A stretch of 64,000 nt of DNA from Trematomus loennbergii (GCA_012861695.1 JAAOOA010000276.1:1-64000), one strand, 5' to 3'. Positions 45,543 through 58,667 are shown, numbered from the stretch's first letter. Numbers and translations are program-made. The notes: generated by a model not told the origin, from the sequence alone.

Positions 45543-48500
45543 TCAGTAGGGGTCGTTGAAGGGGTAGTGAGGATGACCTGCATCCCGGGGAACACGCTTC
45601 TCTTCCACCTGCAACATCAGAAACAAACAGACATCTCGTACAGCGACGTTCATCCTGGCAGTTTTCAAACCCAGTGCAGAGTTTGATCGTTACAGACACA
45701 TGGGTACAGATATTGCTTTTTACCAAACAGCTTGAGAAGAGACTTTGAGGGCTTAAACTTATATATCTAATGCTTATATCCTGACAATCTAAATGAGATT
45801 TGATTAGTCAGAAGGAGATCGTACCAGTATTTAAATGATTTTTAGATTTACCAGAATAAACATATTATCTCCAGGGTAAGAAGGGTTCTATAACTGTAGT
45901 CCAATAAAAGTACTAATTACTCATTAAAGAATTATAGTTAATATTAAAGTAACATCACTTATTACTCTTTGTGCTCATACTATCAATGAGTTATTTTTCC
46001 ATTATTATAAGCGTATAATCAGAGTAGAGTAAGAGTAAGTTCATTATTTGTAGCTATGATAATGTTGTCATCTTTAAAGGCCTGGACTTTAATGTTCCCG
46101 GATTCTAGCTTTGAGCAGCAGCAGAAGCTTTATGAGTTGAATTAAATTAACCTTCATTCAAATATCCTGGTTTGTCTAGTATTATGTTTGCTTGACGAGA
46201 AATGTGATGTGTTCATTCTTTTATAAAGTCATTCTAATACTAGTGATACTCTGGAGGAAGAAACCATCCTGCTTCATATTGACCTGCACTGTATTGTGAA
46301 GGGATACATGTATTTGTGTTGGACTTCAACTTTCTAAAGACTTACCATGCAGTACATAAAGCCACTTACTTGGATCATTGGTACAATGTAGCGCCAGCCT
46401 TTGTTCAGGGCTGTGATATTTTTCATTTCCTCCGCTTCAAGGGTGAAGTCAAACACCTGACAACATAAAAAAAACAAAAAACGTTATCGACACCAACCAC
46501 CCCACAAGAGTTGCTTTGCCATTCCAAGCTACCCTTGTGCATGAAATGCCGTACACACATGCACAGCTTCTTCAGTTAAATGAGCTTTTAGCTACTTAAG
46601 GGCAAAAGCGTAGCCTAAATCTTAAATTCAGAGAATCTCAGTAACGGACCGTCTCCACAGCAGCGTTAAAAAAATCTTGGAGGTGGGCGTATCTGAAGCT
46701 TGGGGATTTTTTGCGAACAACCAATCACATGAATCTCCGCCCCGCGACATACGAAGCAAAAAAGCCCGAAGTAAACTGGATATAAACTCCCAAAACAGGA
46801 GAAAACATACCACTGTCTCTGCCACCTCCCTCCATGCCTGGCTCCTCCGGTTTATATCCCGGTAGGTAAATAGGGACTGGTCATAAAGCACCGGGTGATT
46901 CCCTACCGCTAATTTCTCCTCCATTTTTTGGAATATGAGGAAATGACCTGCAGTATGTCTCTCCCAGCATACACGCCGTTTGATTGGCTAGAGCTTGAAC
47001 GGTCAGATTTGCGTACACGGGATTTGATTGGCTGACGCTTCCACCTCAGCTTCAAAAGTTGAACATTGTTCAACTTTGAATCCTGAATATCCTGAGAATC
47101 TCCGCTCGCCTGCCCACAATCCATTACGGCGAAAAGTAAGGGAAAGTGACGTCACCCCATTCAAAGTGAATGGGCAGAAGCGTTTCAAGATTTTTTAACG
47201 CTGCTGTGGAGACGGCCCGTAACGCAGCCTACACACGGCGGCGTGCGTTGCCGCTTGGCGGTGGGCGTGTCTTGAGCTTGGGTAGTTTACGCGAGCAACG
47301 CGACCAACAACCAATCACATGAATCTCCCGTGTCTCTCCCCAAGGGCTGGAAAATTGAAGAAGTGACCAGAAAGTCGCGTTTGTCAGCTGGAAAAAGCTA
47401 TTATTTTAGGTACTAAACGAACGGGGGCTTGCAAAACGTTTAGCTGCTGCAGGACACAAGAGTTTGCGGAAACAATACAGGAGTTGATAATTGGAAGGGG
47501 GGGTCTGTGCAAAGTTTGTGATGGGAAGGGGGGGGGTTTCTGTTTGCAGCGGGGTAAAAAGGCTTTAAAAAGGCTCCCGTGTATGAATCTCACCATAGAC
47601 ATTAATGTCTAAAAAGCGATTTTTAATTAATGTGTATGGTGCTATTTTATGCAACATTGCATGGTGGCTAAATATACTGTCTATGCCTGCTGTCCATTCA
47701 AACGAAGTACACTGGATATAAACTCCCCAAACAGGCGAAAACCTAGCAGTTTCACCCACTGTCTCTGCCACCTCCCTCCATGCCTGGCTCCTCCGGTTTG
47801 TATCCCGGTAGGTGAACAGGGACTGAAAGCACCGGGTGATTCCCTACCGCTCCGATTATTTTCTCGTCCATTTTTTGGCATATGAGGAAATGAACTGCGG
47901 TCTGGCTCTCTCAGCATACACGCGGTTTGATTGGCTAGCGCGTGAACTGTCAGATTTGCATACGCGGGATTTGATTGGCTGCCGCCTCCGCCTCAGCTTC
48001 AAAAGTAGAACATGCTCTACTTTTGCAGCGAGCACCGCGAGGAAAGCTACGCTTTGCTCCCAGAATGCAGTTCGGCGAATCGTGACGTCACCCCATTCAA
48101 AGTGAATGGGCAGAAGCGTTGAAGAGTCACCGCACGCCGCCGTGTGTAGGGGCCGTAAGGCCATGTGTAAAATAATAGCCTCATGTTTGGAACAGCTGTG
48201 AGTGAGATGTTACTCCACCTGAATGTTCTCTTTGATCCGGGACTCCGTCACACTCTTAGGGATTGTCACCACTCCTCGTTGTGTCTGCCACCTGCATGTA
48301 AAACAGACTTCTGTTCAAATGTACTTACACTTAAGTGGGCAAAGTGCACTTCATACACTACAAGAGCATCTAAAACTGTGCAGTATTGACGTAGTTACAT
48401 CATGTCAATGTGGCCTAAACGTTATACTCATATTCCTGTACCGTACAGTTTTGATTTATAGTTTAAATTGTTCAAATAATGCATTAGAAAAAACATCTGG

Positions 48501-51500
48501 AAATGTCTAAATTGATATAACTTGCAATAGTAACTACAAAAAAGGGACTATTTGAAAACTTGCCTAATTTAAACTTTCTTAAATGTCTCTTAATTTCACT
48601 TTAAATGTAAATGTTGTGTATGCAACTTGTTGCCCCAAATCACAACTTTAATGTGTATTTTAACAGTCACATATTCAGCTGTCCTGCAACAGCCATTTTC
48701 CCTTTACTGTGGTTGCCTCCAATAACCACTTTAGGACTTAAATGCTAAATAGAATCAGTTTAACAATAAAAAAAGGGTTCTACAACTTTTTTAAACCGCC
48801 TGATATCGATGTGAATGTATTAATGTGTACATCAGGTTCTTAAGTAAGCTGTTGGGCGCATGCCAACAATATGTGAAAACCTTTTATACATTTTAATTTT
48901 CTTAGATCATTTTAAGATCTCAAATTATTTCATTTCTTTGACCTTTAATAACCTTCATTTATTTATTTGTTTATTTTGTTGTCACACTGTACCTCGTTGC
49001 ATTTAAATATATTTAAAAACTGAGATGACTTTGCACACTAGTTTAATGTAAGTAGTATCCTATGTTAGTAGTCATTTGGTCATTATAGTGTACACCAACT
49101 TATTCAGATCACGTTATGTTTCATAGAGATGTATTCCTATGTTGATATGTGTATATTTACTGTCTACGTTTATTTGTTATTTTATTTGAACTCATGTGCA
49201 ATCCTTATTAGGCATGCTGCTAAGACTAAAACTATTTCCTAAATTGGAATCAATAAATCACATCTAACATAATCAAATCGAATCTAAAATGAAGGACTTT
49301 AAGATTGAAATAAATCTAATCTTTAACTTAGCCTTTGTAAAAAATGTGTCGTTTTCTAAAAAAGTATGCACACTTGCTTATTGAGCTGCAATGTAATCAG
49401 CAGAGAGAGATCACCTGAGGATAATCTGAGCGAGGGACTTCTTGTATTTCTCTGCGATGGAGGCCAGCACCGGCTCCTGAAGCAGAACCGGCTCACTTGG
49501 ATCCTTCCAGGCCCGGTCCGGAGAGCCCAGCGGGCTGAAGGCCGTCATCACCAGGCCCCGGTCCCGACAGTGGGCCAGCAGCTCCACCTGGGCCAGGTAG
49601 GGGTGGCCCTCCACCTGCACAACACACACAGATACGTGTAAGTGTTCACATTCAACCACTGACTTTCAGTCAAATAAAGTCCTGATCCTCACACACGTAC
49701 CTGCAGCACGGTGGGCTTGATGCTGGCCACGGACAGGACGTCGTCTATCTGCCGGCTGTTGAAGTTGGACAGGCCGATGGATCGGACCAGGCCCTTCTCC
49801 ACCAGCTTCTCCATGGCCGCCCACGTCAGCTTGTAGTCGATGTCGTCATACAGCAGGGTGCCGTCCTCCTTCCTGGGGAAAGGAGCATCTCCTCGTCTGG
49901 GAGATACAGAGTGGGAGACAAAAATAAAGATAGATTTTTTTAAACAGTGAAAAAGTGGGTGAAAAAGGTGCACTCTTTTTTTTGGTGATTACAAGGGAAT
50001 TTCTTGTGTTTGTTGTTATAATCATTTGGGCACCACTACCCCATAATCATGCCACGCCACTAACGGTACGTCCACACGGTTCCGTCGCGTTGAAGCTTGC
50101 CGGTGGGCGTGTCTGGCGTGCGACCAACAACCAATCACATTAATCTCCCGCCCCGGACACACAAGCACGCGGTTTGATTGGCTAGAGCTTCAACTGGCAT
50201 ATGATTTGATTGGCTGGCGCTTCCGTCGACGCTTGAAAATTTGAACTTTTCTCAACTTTCAGCGCGAGCAACTGAGGCAAAGCGACGCAACGGAACCACA
50301 ATGCAGTTCGGCAAAGCGTGACGTCACCCCTTTCAAAGTGAATGGGGTGCGTCTCCGTTGAAGCACGCGACGCTGCCGTGTGGACGTACTGTAACGGACC
50401 GTCCACACAGCAGCGTTAAAAAAATCTTGGAGGTGGGCGTATCTGAAGCTTGGGTTTTTTTGCGAGCAAGGCACCAACAACCAATCACATGAATCTCCCG
50501 CCCCCGACATACGAAGCAAAAAAGCCCGAAGTAAACTGGATATAAACTCCCCAAACAGGCGAAAACATACCACTGTCTCTGCCACCTCCCTCCATGCCTG
50601 GCTCCTCCGGTTTGTATCCCGGTAGGTAAATAGGGACTGGTCATAAAGCACCGGGTGATTCCCTACCGCTAATTTCTCCTCCATTTTTTGGAATATGAGG
50701 AAATGACCTGCGGTATGTCTCTCCCAGCATACACGCCATTTGATTGGCTAGCGCTTGAACGGTCAGATTTGCGTACACGGGATTTGATTGGCTGACGCTT
50801 CCACCTCAGCCTCAAAAGTTGAACATTGTTCAACTTTGAATCCTGAAAATCTCTGCTCGCCTGCCCACAATGCAGTTTGGCGAAAAGTGAGGGAAAGTGA
50901 CGTCACCCCATTCAAAGTGAATGGGCAGAAGCGTTTCAAGATTTTTTAACGCTGCTGTGTGGACGGGCCGTAAGACAGTGGATTTTCTCTTCCAGTTTCA
51001 TGTTTTACTTTAAGACCCTTCCCTTAGTTTGCCATGACATCTGATAAAAGCTTAGCTGACTGGAGTCATTTCATTTAAATGAATCAGTCTTTGTCTTGAT
51101 CCATTACTTGAATGAGTTACTTGCTAACATACAATATGTATCTTGTTAAAACTCACCTAGCAAGAAGTGCATCCATTTTTATTAAGAACATGTGGTGTTG
51201 GTGCCCTCTTGTGGCAGAAATGAATAATACAACAACACACCAAAAACTCACACGAAAACCTTTTTCAAAAGCAGATGAAAAATACATTATAGAAATTGGA
51301 AAAAAAGAAAACACTCTTGCAGAAAGGTTTTTTCCAAATCAAAGTAATAAACACAGGGAGTTCACTTTTCAATTGAAAATGGATCATCAGAATTTCCTTT
51401 CCCTCAATCCCCTCTCAGTGCTTCCGTAGAGGACAGACTGAAGTAGAACATAAGTAAAACTATATTTTTGCTTTTCATTTATTTCCTTAATAAAAGGAGT

Positions 51501-52692
51501 GTAGCTATTGTCAAAGAAAAATATTTTCAAAACCCATGAACCCTGGACTTGATATGGGAAGATAATTATCTCGTTATGTCAGGAACACAAGGTGGTTTCC
51601 TGAGGATAACGAGGTAATCCTGTCAGCATTGGACCTTGGAGGAGGGGGCGCTCACTGGAAGGCGTAGGGCCAGTGGATGAGGTAGAGGTCCAGGTACTCC
51701 AGCTTCAGGTCCTTCAGGGTCTTCAGGAGGGCCGGCTCCACGTCCTCCTGGTGATGCCAGGTGTTCCACAGCTTGGATGTGATGAACACGTCCTCTCTTC
51801 TCAGGGCCTGATGCACGGATAACATGTTAGGATATTGTTTGATTTAGTTTGACTTTAATGCAGTTTTGGTGAAGCTGTTTTACCTTGCCGGGGCTGAACG
51901 TCTCCTGTAAGGCTTCTCCGATCTCCTCCTCGTTGCCATAGATGGATGCACAGTCGATGTGGCGGTACCCAGCCTCCAATGCCCAGATAACAGCCTGTTT
52001 CACCTGTGTGGTGGAAAAAGGGAGCGCTGTTGGTTGGGAAATGCTATCACGTGTTTTATTGTTGGCCACTAGGGGCAGCAGAATGTGCAAAACTGACTTA
52101 TTATCTTATAAAGTTCATATGGTGATCTTGTCAATAAGCAGCCACCTAATGCATATTATTTATTACAATTGTAGTCATGAATACACACAATGTACAAACA
52201 GCAAAAAATGAACTGCAACTTTATTAGTTCTTTCCACCATGACAATGGCAGCGCATATTATATCTACTCTTTTGTTTTCACCTTCCAAAATAGAATCCCT
52301 AGGTGTGTAGCAGGTAGAGTGCAGTGGACACTACAGTGGACAAAGTAAATATCCAATAAATGATAAAGAACCATCAAATTGAATACACATATTTATATAA
52401 AAGATAAGAGGTTGTAAATGTGCACAATATATAATTACAATATATGCAGTGGCGTATTCATTTGAATAGGATACTATTGCCGAATTGTTTTAAAAGGATT
52501 GGCGTCTGACAGTTAAATGACTCTAACTACCAAAGGGCAGCTGTTTTATGAAAGTCATCTGGAAGAGAGAAATCATATTAAACAAGTTAGAAAAGTGCCG
52601 CCTCTACCTTTCCTGGCTCACTCTTCCATGTTCCCAGTCCGATCAGGGGCATCTTCCGCCCCGTGTTGAGAACTGCAAAGTCATTCATGCCT
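45543..52692 (-). CDS. akr1a1: Aldo-keto reductase family 1 member A1 (NADPH aldehyde reductase), all coding exons
   Basis: The product reduces aldehydes to alcohols with NADPH in the cytosol. Coding exons in sense order: 52692-52608 (ATG at 52688-52686), 52003-51884, 51807-51656, 49896-49701, 49614-49415, 48291-48219, 46456-46370 and 45608-45543 (TGA at 45545-45543). All have GT/AG ends and phases agree, giving 324 residues (human 325). Diagnostic segments are [100 protein letters not shown] and [14 protein letters not shown]. The catalytic tetrad falls at Asp44, Tyr49, Lys79 and His112. Nothing looks broken. A 5' UTR exon is expected further right; strong minus-strand donors occur at 54565 (GCGG/GTGAGT) and about 54718. 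Confidence 0.95.
46645..47219 (-). mobile_element. Harbinger-type MADF-family element, medium form (575 bp), pair 1 left
   Basis: TAA lies on both sides (46642-46644 and 47220-47222). Ends are CGGACCGTCTCCACAGCAGC and the inverse GCTGCTGTGGAGACGGCCCG. Minus-strand ATG at 46924 opens [19 protein letters not shown], then [13 protein letters not shown] and a donor GTATGT. It shares the TAA at 47220 with the next element. Confidence 0.8.
47223..48155 (-). mobile_element. Harbinger-type MADF-family element, long form (933 bp), pair 1 right
   Basis: TAA lies on both sides (47220-47222 and 48156-48158). Ends read ACACACGGCGGCGTGCGTTG and the inverse CGCACGCCGCCGTGTGT. This is the same subfamily as 12851-13754. 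Its MADF exon (minus, near 47885-47750) has a small deletion after GNHPVL that breaks the frame. Both members of the pair lie in the intron between akr1a1 coding exons 6 and 7. Confidence 0.8.
50064..50391. mobile_element. Harbinger-type MADF-family element, short form (328 bp), pair 2 left
   Basis: TAA lies on both sides (50061-50063 and 50392-50394). Ends are CGGTACGTCCACACGG and the inverse CCGTGTGGACGTACTG. The MADF exon is absent. Subterminal GTGACGTCACCCCTTTCAAA is family-typical. Confidence 0.8.
50395..50970 (-). mobile_element. Harbinger-type MADF-family element, medium form (576 bp), pair 2 right
   Basis: TAA lies on both sides (50392-50394 and 50971-50973), the left one shared with the preceding element. 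Ends are CGGACCGTCCACACAGCAGC and the inverse GCTGCTGTGTGGACGGGCCG. The minus strand from 50684 reads [19 protein letters not shown], then [13 protein letters not shown] and a GTATGT donor. It is close to 46645-47219 along its length. Confidence 0.8.
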
Positions 52693-53409
52693 CTGAGAAG
52701 CACCTTGGAGGGACAGAGAGGAATCAGTCGGTGAGGGGAGCTGCTCTGCGTACTCAGGGCTTTAAAGCTGCAGTAACAGGAATGTATCCATAAATACTTG
52801 TGTATGCTGCTCTTGCTCTTTTGCACATCATGTATTTTGTTTTTGCTATGTTTGTAAAATGTAATCTTCTTAAATGTTTTATGTGAGGGACTGCGGATGG
52901 AAATGAGCTCAAAGCTAAATCTAGCAATGTTACGCTTGACACATTTTAATGTTTTAAGCATTACTGTGCATTGTCCCTGCCAAATAAATATCTTATTAGC
53001 TTTCTGAAGCCATTCAGACTGACACTGGAGATTTTCACTGTTCCACAATCTGTAAGAGATAAATACAACAAGCTACCAGAGGCTGCCAAATTACAAATGA
53101 TTTGGTAAAGGGAATAACTGCCTATAAAACAAAAACATCACTAGAATAAAAAAATAAAGATTTCTAAACACCATCTGACTAGGAATGCACAATGAAATTG
53201 GTAGATGGGCGGGACTTCGCCTCTCTATACTACAGAACTCTAAAACACTAAAAGGCCATGTTAGAAGTATTTGTTTTAACAGACTCTTATCAACCAAATC
53301 AAGGCCATAAGTAAAAACTGCTTTTTATTATTAAAAACATTTTTTTGGAGATCTCATATCCAGAAAAGATTTATGTAAAGTTATTCATGCTTTTTCTTCA
53401 GCAGGATGA

Positions 53410-54050
53410 ACTGATGTTGTTTCCTGTTCCAGAAGGACCAGCACATTCAATGTCTGTCCTTAGGCCTTTGTTCAACCGGAGACATTTATGCCCCATGTTT
53501 TATTAAATATGTGTAGTAATCCTGTAGAAGTGGTAGAATTTCACATGACAAAACCTTTACAGGAGTTTTAAACAATAAGTGTTGTACATACATGTTTTTG
53601 CTGTTCACTTCTTCTGTTAAACTGGAATTCAAAACTGTAATGCTTTGGGTTGATTTATGATTTATGATTTATGCTGCACTTTTATCCTATTACAACATTC
53701 GGGTAGATGCCCTATAAAGTCATGTTGGTCTCCTTCAGTCTATTCAGCTTCAACAGACTCTGTGTTTCTCTATTTCTCATGTTCTAATCCATGTATTTTT
53801 TACATGTAAATCCTGTATATTTTATTTGCAGGACAAAGATTCCCAACGACGTATTTCCCATTGCACATATACAGTAAGACTAGGGGGAAAGCATCTTATT
53901 CCGGAAAATGTAGATTTAAATGTACCAACATTAGTGTGGTTTGCAGAGGTCCACGAGTATGGAATGAGATTGATAATACCATATAGATGTATTTGTCTGT
54001 CCTTAAAAGTGCCTTAGGCAGCAGTTTCTTTGGTCCAAAATGCATGTAAT
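53410..54050 (+). mobile_element. Probable old non-LTR retrotransposon fragment
   Basis: Around 53870-54015 one frame gives KTRGKASYSG, then VVCRGPRVWNEIDNTI, a stop, and YLSVLKSALG. The GPxVWN...LxxFKxxL pattern is typical of the last residues of fish LINE ORF2. It lies in the probable first intron of akr1a1. The left boundary is uncertain. Confidence 0.4.
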
Positions 54051-54134
54051 TTGTACCATTATCTTCCCTTGTAATGTGTCTGTGTTTACTATATCTTACC
54101 CATTTTGAACCGAAGTTTAAACAATAAAATTAAT

Positions 54135-54160
54135 GTTTTGGGACCATTTTGTCCCAAAAC
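54135..54160. repeat. Perfect 10-bp hairpin followed by (GTCT)n
   Basis: GTTTTGGGAC and GTCCCAAAAC are separated by six bases; a short GTCT repeat follows at about 54164-54182. Confidence 0.85.
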
Positions 54161-54199
54161 GTAGTCTGTCTGTCTGTCTGTCAGCAGCTCATTTCCTGG

Positions 54200-54985
54200 A
54201 AAGTCACGCGCAACATTCCGCAGAACTGACTGAGCTCGAGCTCTTTATACATCAGAACCGTACAAAAAAAGACAACGCTTATAATAACACCTAGACAAGA
54301 TTAGCAAACAATGGCTAAAGCAATATGTAGAAATAACACAAGAGCCCAGAGAGTGGGCCCTCTCGATGCTAGCTACATTTATGTTTTAGCTAGAAAACAA
54401 AAACTGCCCATCGGACACAGTTCACCGCTCCAGCCCGTGGTAAAATAACAGCTAGCTAACATTAGCTTACTGTGGGACACTTGTACTTGACTTTTCGTTT
54501 ATTTTCGCTTTCTATTCGCCCTTCAATGTTAGCCATTTATTAGCCACTGTATCGACTTACTCACCCGCTTGCCAGTGTCAAAACATAAAGGACGGAGCAT
54601 GTGTTTTAGGAGCTGACATTTAAATACCTGCATACTCGAGCGGTTCAGCTCATCTGACAAATTACAGAACAGTGACAGGTCAGCAGCGGCTGCCCCATCT
54701 TCTGTTTAGTGAACTCACCGTTTCAAGGTTTTAAAAACTGCAACTTCCAACAAGGAGCCCTTCGGGTAGTCCTCCTGAACAGGACAAATATGCAAGAGTG
54801 TTGTTTTCTGCCAAATGTTCAAAAACACCACCTCATTTTGTTGACGTTTCCCTTTCCGGGAGGATGACGATTTCTCTATTTCCGGTGGAGACATTTCCCA
54901 GACCTTATGCAGAGATGCCAGAGAAAGGTTTTTGCTGAGCTGGAGATAACAATATTTGTGATAGTGTATCCTTTGCAAATTCAAT
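54200..54985 (-). promoter_or_regulatory. akr1a1: Candidate 5' UTR exon and promoter region of akr1a1
   Basis: The akr1a1 coding start is preceded by an acceptor (CTTCTCAG at about 52693), so a non-coding first exon must lie to the right. Strong minus-strand donors with GTGAGT occur at 54565 and about 54718, and the sequence is less AT-rich than its surroundings. Which one is used cannot be decided from sequence. Confidence 0.35.
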
Positions 54986-55090
54986 ATTTTGGAGTGACTT
55001 TTGACAGTTAATTTGGATATAACACTGAGGTTGAAAACACAATGAGGTTCAAGTTATTTACTTATCATGTGCACAACAATTACGTAATCA

Positions 55091-55632
55091 CAGTGGTGTA
55101 AAGTGCAACTAAGTAGATTTACTCAAGTACTGTACTTAAGTACAATTTTGAGGTAGGCCTACTTGTACTTTACTTGAGTAGTTCCATTTTATGCTACTGA
55201 GTACTTCTACTCCACTACAATTCAGAGGTAAATCGTGTACTTACTCAACTACATTTACTTAGTAGTACCTTTAGTTACTTTACAGATTTGGATGATGTGA
55301 AATATATTCAACACTTAAATAAGACTTTAGTTACACCTGGAGTAAATTCACAAGCTACCCTGAATTTTACAGTGTTATTAAAAGCAGTACCTTTACCAGC
55401 TTTGATGACACTTTAATGATCAATAATTATAATCAAAACATATAATATGGGCCAATCTGCAGAACAAGTACTTTTACTTTTGGTACTTTAAGTATATTTT
55501 GTTGCTAATACTTTTGTACTTTTACTTGAGTAACATTTTGAATGCAGGACTTTTACTTGTAAAAGAGTATTCCTACACTCTGGTTCTTCTACTTTTACTT
55601 AAGTACAATATCTGAATAATGTTCCACCTCTG
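55091..55632. mobile_element. hAT-type MITE (CAGTGGTG...CACCTCTG)
   Basis: Flanks are CGTAATCA (55083-55090) and CACAATCA (55633-55640), 6 of 8 identical. The left end CAGTGGTGTAAAGT and the inverted right end CAGAGGTGGAACAT are related. The interior repeats TTTACTTAAGTAC-like phrases on both strands. Confidence 0.65.
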
Positions 55633-55640
55633 CACAATCA

Positions 55641-56429
55641 CACAATTACGAAGCAGCGGTTGGCAATACAAATCTTAAATCTCAGGTTTGCACAAAAAAG
55701 CTATATGCATACAAAATGATCATGCCGGTAAAGACTCAAACTAAAACATTTAAATAATGCAACTTCAAAAAGGGACACAATAGATCATAAATAAAGTATC
55801 TAATATATTAAAAATAATAATAAGATGTTTTATTTTTTAGCATGAGTTTTAAAGTCAGGTACACTTTAGAGAATAGTCGATCCAATCTGACACAAATTGA
55901 TGATACAGTTCAAATTCAATGAGAGTAAACTATTATTTGTTTTGCCAGACTGTGCCGTTAATGCCTCTGATTATAAAACAACTTGAAAAATAGTCAACAT
56001 TAAAATGAAGACAGTGTTGTAATAAAACTTGTAATTTTAATTTAGTCCATATTTTTGACCCTTCTGCTGTTTACAAACAACTGGAAACTCCTAATGTGTT
56101 TTATTTTTTTAAATAAGACCACTAATTTTAAAAGTAACACACACGACATATTAGAGCTGAGAGGGTTGGATGTCTTTCAATGGCCAATGAGGTATTTTTC
56201 GATGAAGCTGGCAGCATCAATAAATAGTAAACCTTACAACACTGATAAGAGGATTTATATGTGCAACCAATTGGACAGGGGTTTTGCCTGGTCTCAACTG
56301 GAGCACATTGTATTTTACGTATAGAAAAATGAAATGGAAACATAAATGTTAGCCACGTTTACATACAGGAGTATACAAAACGTTTACAATTTTTTTTAAA
56401 TATCAACAGTTTAGGTCAAAATGTGGATG
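55641..56429. other. Gene-free stretch
   Basis: AT-rich sequence with no recognised exon or element ends. Short frames at 56055-56343 have no features. Confidence 0.35.
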
Positions 56430-56840
56430 GAGCAACTTTACATTTTTATGCGAACGATACCGTGATGTATTGTGCAGGTCCCTCCATTAAGGAGGCTGTT
56501 GTTAAATTGCAGGCAGTTTTTAATATTATTCAGACTCAGCTCTCTGAGTTTAAGCTTATTTAATGTTAATAAAACTAAGGTAATGCTATTTTCAAAAGCC
56601 AAAAGACACCGGACCACTTTGGATATTGTTACTACGCAAGGACAAGTACTTGAAGTGGTTGCCTGTTATAAATACCTTGGTATCTGGCTTGATAATTGCC
56701 TCTCTTTTAAATGTCAGGTCAATAATCTGCTTAGAAGCTAGGGTGTTTAGCTGTTTCTCACTTGAGGCCCAGGAAAAGGCTAGTCTCTGTGACCTTTTTA
56801 CCTGTGCTGGACTATGGTGATTTGAACTATATGAATGTGT
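56430..56840 (+). mobile_element. Rex1-like LINE relic, part 1 (reverse transcriptase)
   Basis: In several frames the translation gives FYANDTVMYCAGPS (motif C with the first Asp changed to Asn), NKTKVMLFSKAKRH and YKYLGIWLDNCLSFK, then LCWTMVI-like remains of the LDYGD region. Stops and frameshifts abound. It breaks off near 56840 and resumes at about 59866. Confidence 0.7.
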
Positions 56841-57087
56841 GACGGGTCAGTTTTAATGGGATCTGATGTGTTTTTATATTAAGTATTGCTGTGTTTTAAT
56901 GTGTGTGTGCTTGTAGCAATATGTATGTAATTTCCCACTGCTACTGAACTGAGCACCATGGAACGGCGGCAGCAGCAATCAGTGCGATGCGCAACCGGTG
57001 TGCGTCAGAGATGGAGTACTCGAGTCCTGGACTCGGACTCGAGTCGGACTAGAGTGCCGATTTGCGGGACTCGTGACTCGACTCGGG

Positions 57088-58058
57088 TTGCAGTCCAATA
57101 GTCCATTTAGCTTAGGAACCTTCCTAACGGAGTGAAATGACCCGGAGGTTTCAAACTTCCTTTATAACCTCCTTTAGCTTAGGAACCACTGGACCTCCCT
57201 TTACGAAAGGAGATGAGAAAATGCTGCCCCACAATGCCTTGCAGCCGCAGCATTTGCCGTCACACAACATTCGGCCGTTCACGGAAACAACCGATTATGA
57301 CCGAGAAATTATATCATGAAAGTTACGGTGCTTATTAAGCGTGCTTTTTTTGAACGTTCATCAGTATTATAATCAAAAAGAGAAATATGAACTTTAGTTT
57401 TTACTGAAATGATCAAATAAAGTCAACATTTCACAGTCTTTACTGAGCTGTGTGGGGTTTGTTCAACTTTTAAAAGATGTTTGAATGGTGATATACACAG
57501 TGATAGATGTTTAAGGACTAACGTTTATAATAAATACATTTGTATTGATTTTAAGATCTTTTCATAGTTCATACAACCATACGTATTGGGATCATTTGTA
57601 TTAATGTGGACCAGAGGAAGAGGGTGACGAACATAAGTTTCACTATCCTTTTTTATTTCAATTCCAACTTTGGTCATGAGAATATGTTTCTCTGTTGTCC
57701 ACGTTCATAAAGCATAAAGCAACAGCATCAGAGCACGGTGCAGAGTCTCTAGATGAGTTTACAGTAGTCCCTCGTTCTTATTAAACATCCATGTTGTAGT
57801 CCGCTGTATAGAAAACTGTAGTTTCCATAGTTTCCCCACAGCAGCAGACGCACGTTTATGACCTCCGCTGGCGCATCATAAACACGTCGGATAGTGAAAG
57901 TGCAGTCGGATTCTCAAAGTACCGCAGTCTTCCTCCTAAATCCTTTTGAATTCTCCTATCCACTATCCCTTAACCCTGTGACGTTTCACACAGAGGTTAA
58001 GGGATAGACAATAGGGATATACGTTAGGAGCTGATTTTTGGACTATTCGACTGCAACC
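57088..58058. mobile_element. Nested foldback element inside the GACTCG hAT
   Basis: Inverted ends GTTGCAGTCCAATAGTCC and GGACTATTCGACTGCAAC differ at one position. Inside, ACCTCCTTTAGCTTAGGAAC and similar phrases recur. No coding sequence was found and the target duplication is unclear because the host sequence is itself repetitive. Confidence 0.6.
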
Positions 58059-58667
58059 TCGGACTCGCGCACTGATTGACGCGACTCGGACTTGGACTCA
58101 TGAATTCTCGCGCACGATGACTTGGACTCGGACTCGGACTCGTGAATTTTCGCGTACGATGACTTGGACTCGGACTCGTGAATTCCCCCCCCACGATGAC
58201 TCGGACTCGACTTGTACATTGACGCTCCGACTTGGACTCGGACTCGAGCAAGTTTTCTCTGGAGTCTGATGTCCTCTATCCTGGCGTGTGCACAGGCTGC
58301 GAGGCGAGTTCACGTACTGGGCCCCGCTATTCCAGTCTAAAGATGTCTAGAGACACACCCCGCATCGTGCTGTATGCTTTCACACATTCTGCTTCCACAT
58401 TGGAAAAGAGCAGCGCAAAATGCTCTATGTGGAAACAATATTGAAGAGAAGGCTCCGTAACACATTACTCTAAGGATCGAGTTCAGACATATAGGCTGTC
58501 TTGAACACTATCATCAGAGTAACGTGATCTAATCAATAAATAAAGATTCAGCCGATAACACGAAAGCACATGGCTAACATGCAGAATGACGTCATGTGCT
58601 TCTGGGGCTTAATCTTTATTGATCATATCATTTTAAATATAGTTAGACATATTAAAGATCATTTACA

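Larger units (their letters stand above)
49897..51655 (-). other. akr1a1 intron carrying two Harbinger-type elements
   Basis: Intron between the third and fourth coding exons. Apart from the elements at 50064-50391 and 50395-50970 nothing is recognised. Confidence 0.6.

Noticed and set aside
54715..54984. Minus-strand 89-codon frame near the akr1a1 promoter
   Set aside because: It has no homology and overlaps the candidate non-coding first exon; chance is more likely.
58024..58313. Minus-strand Ser/Arg-rich frames
   Set aside because: They are translations of the GACTCG arrays, not SR-type proteins.
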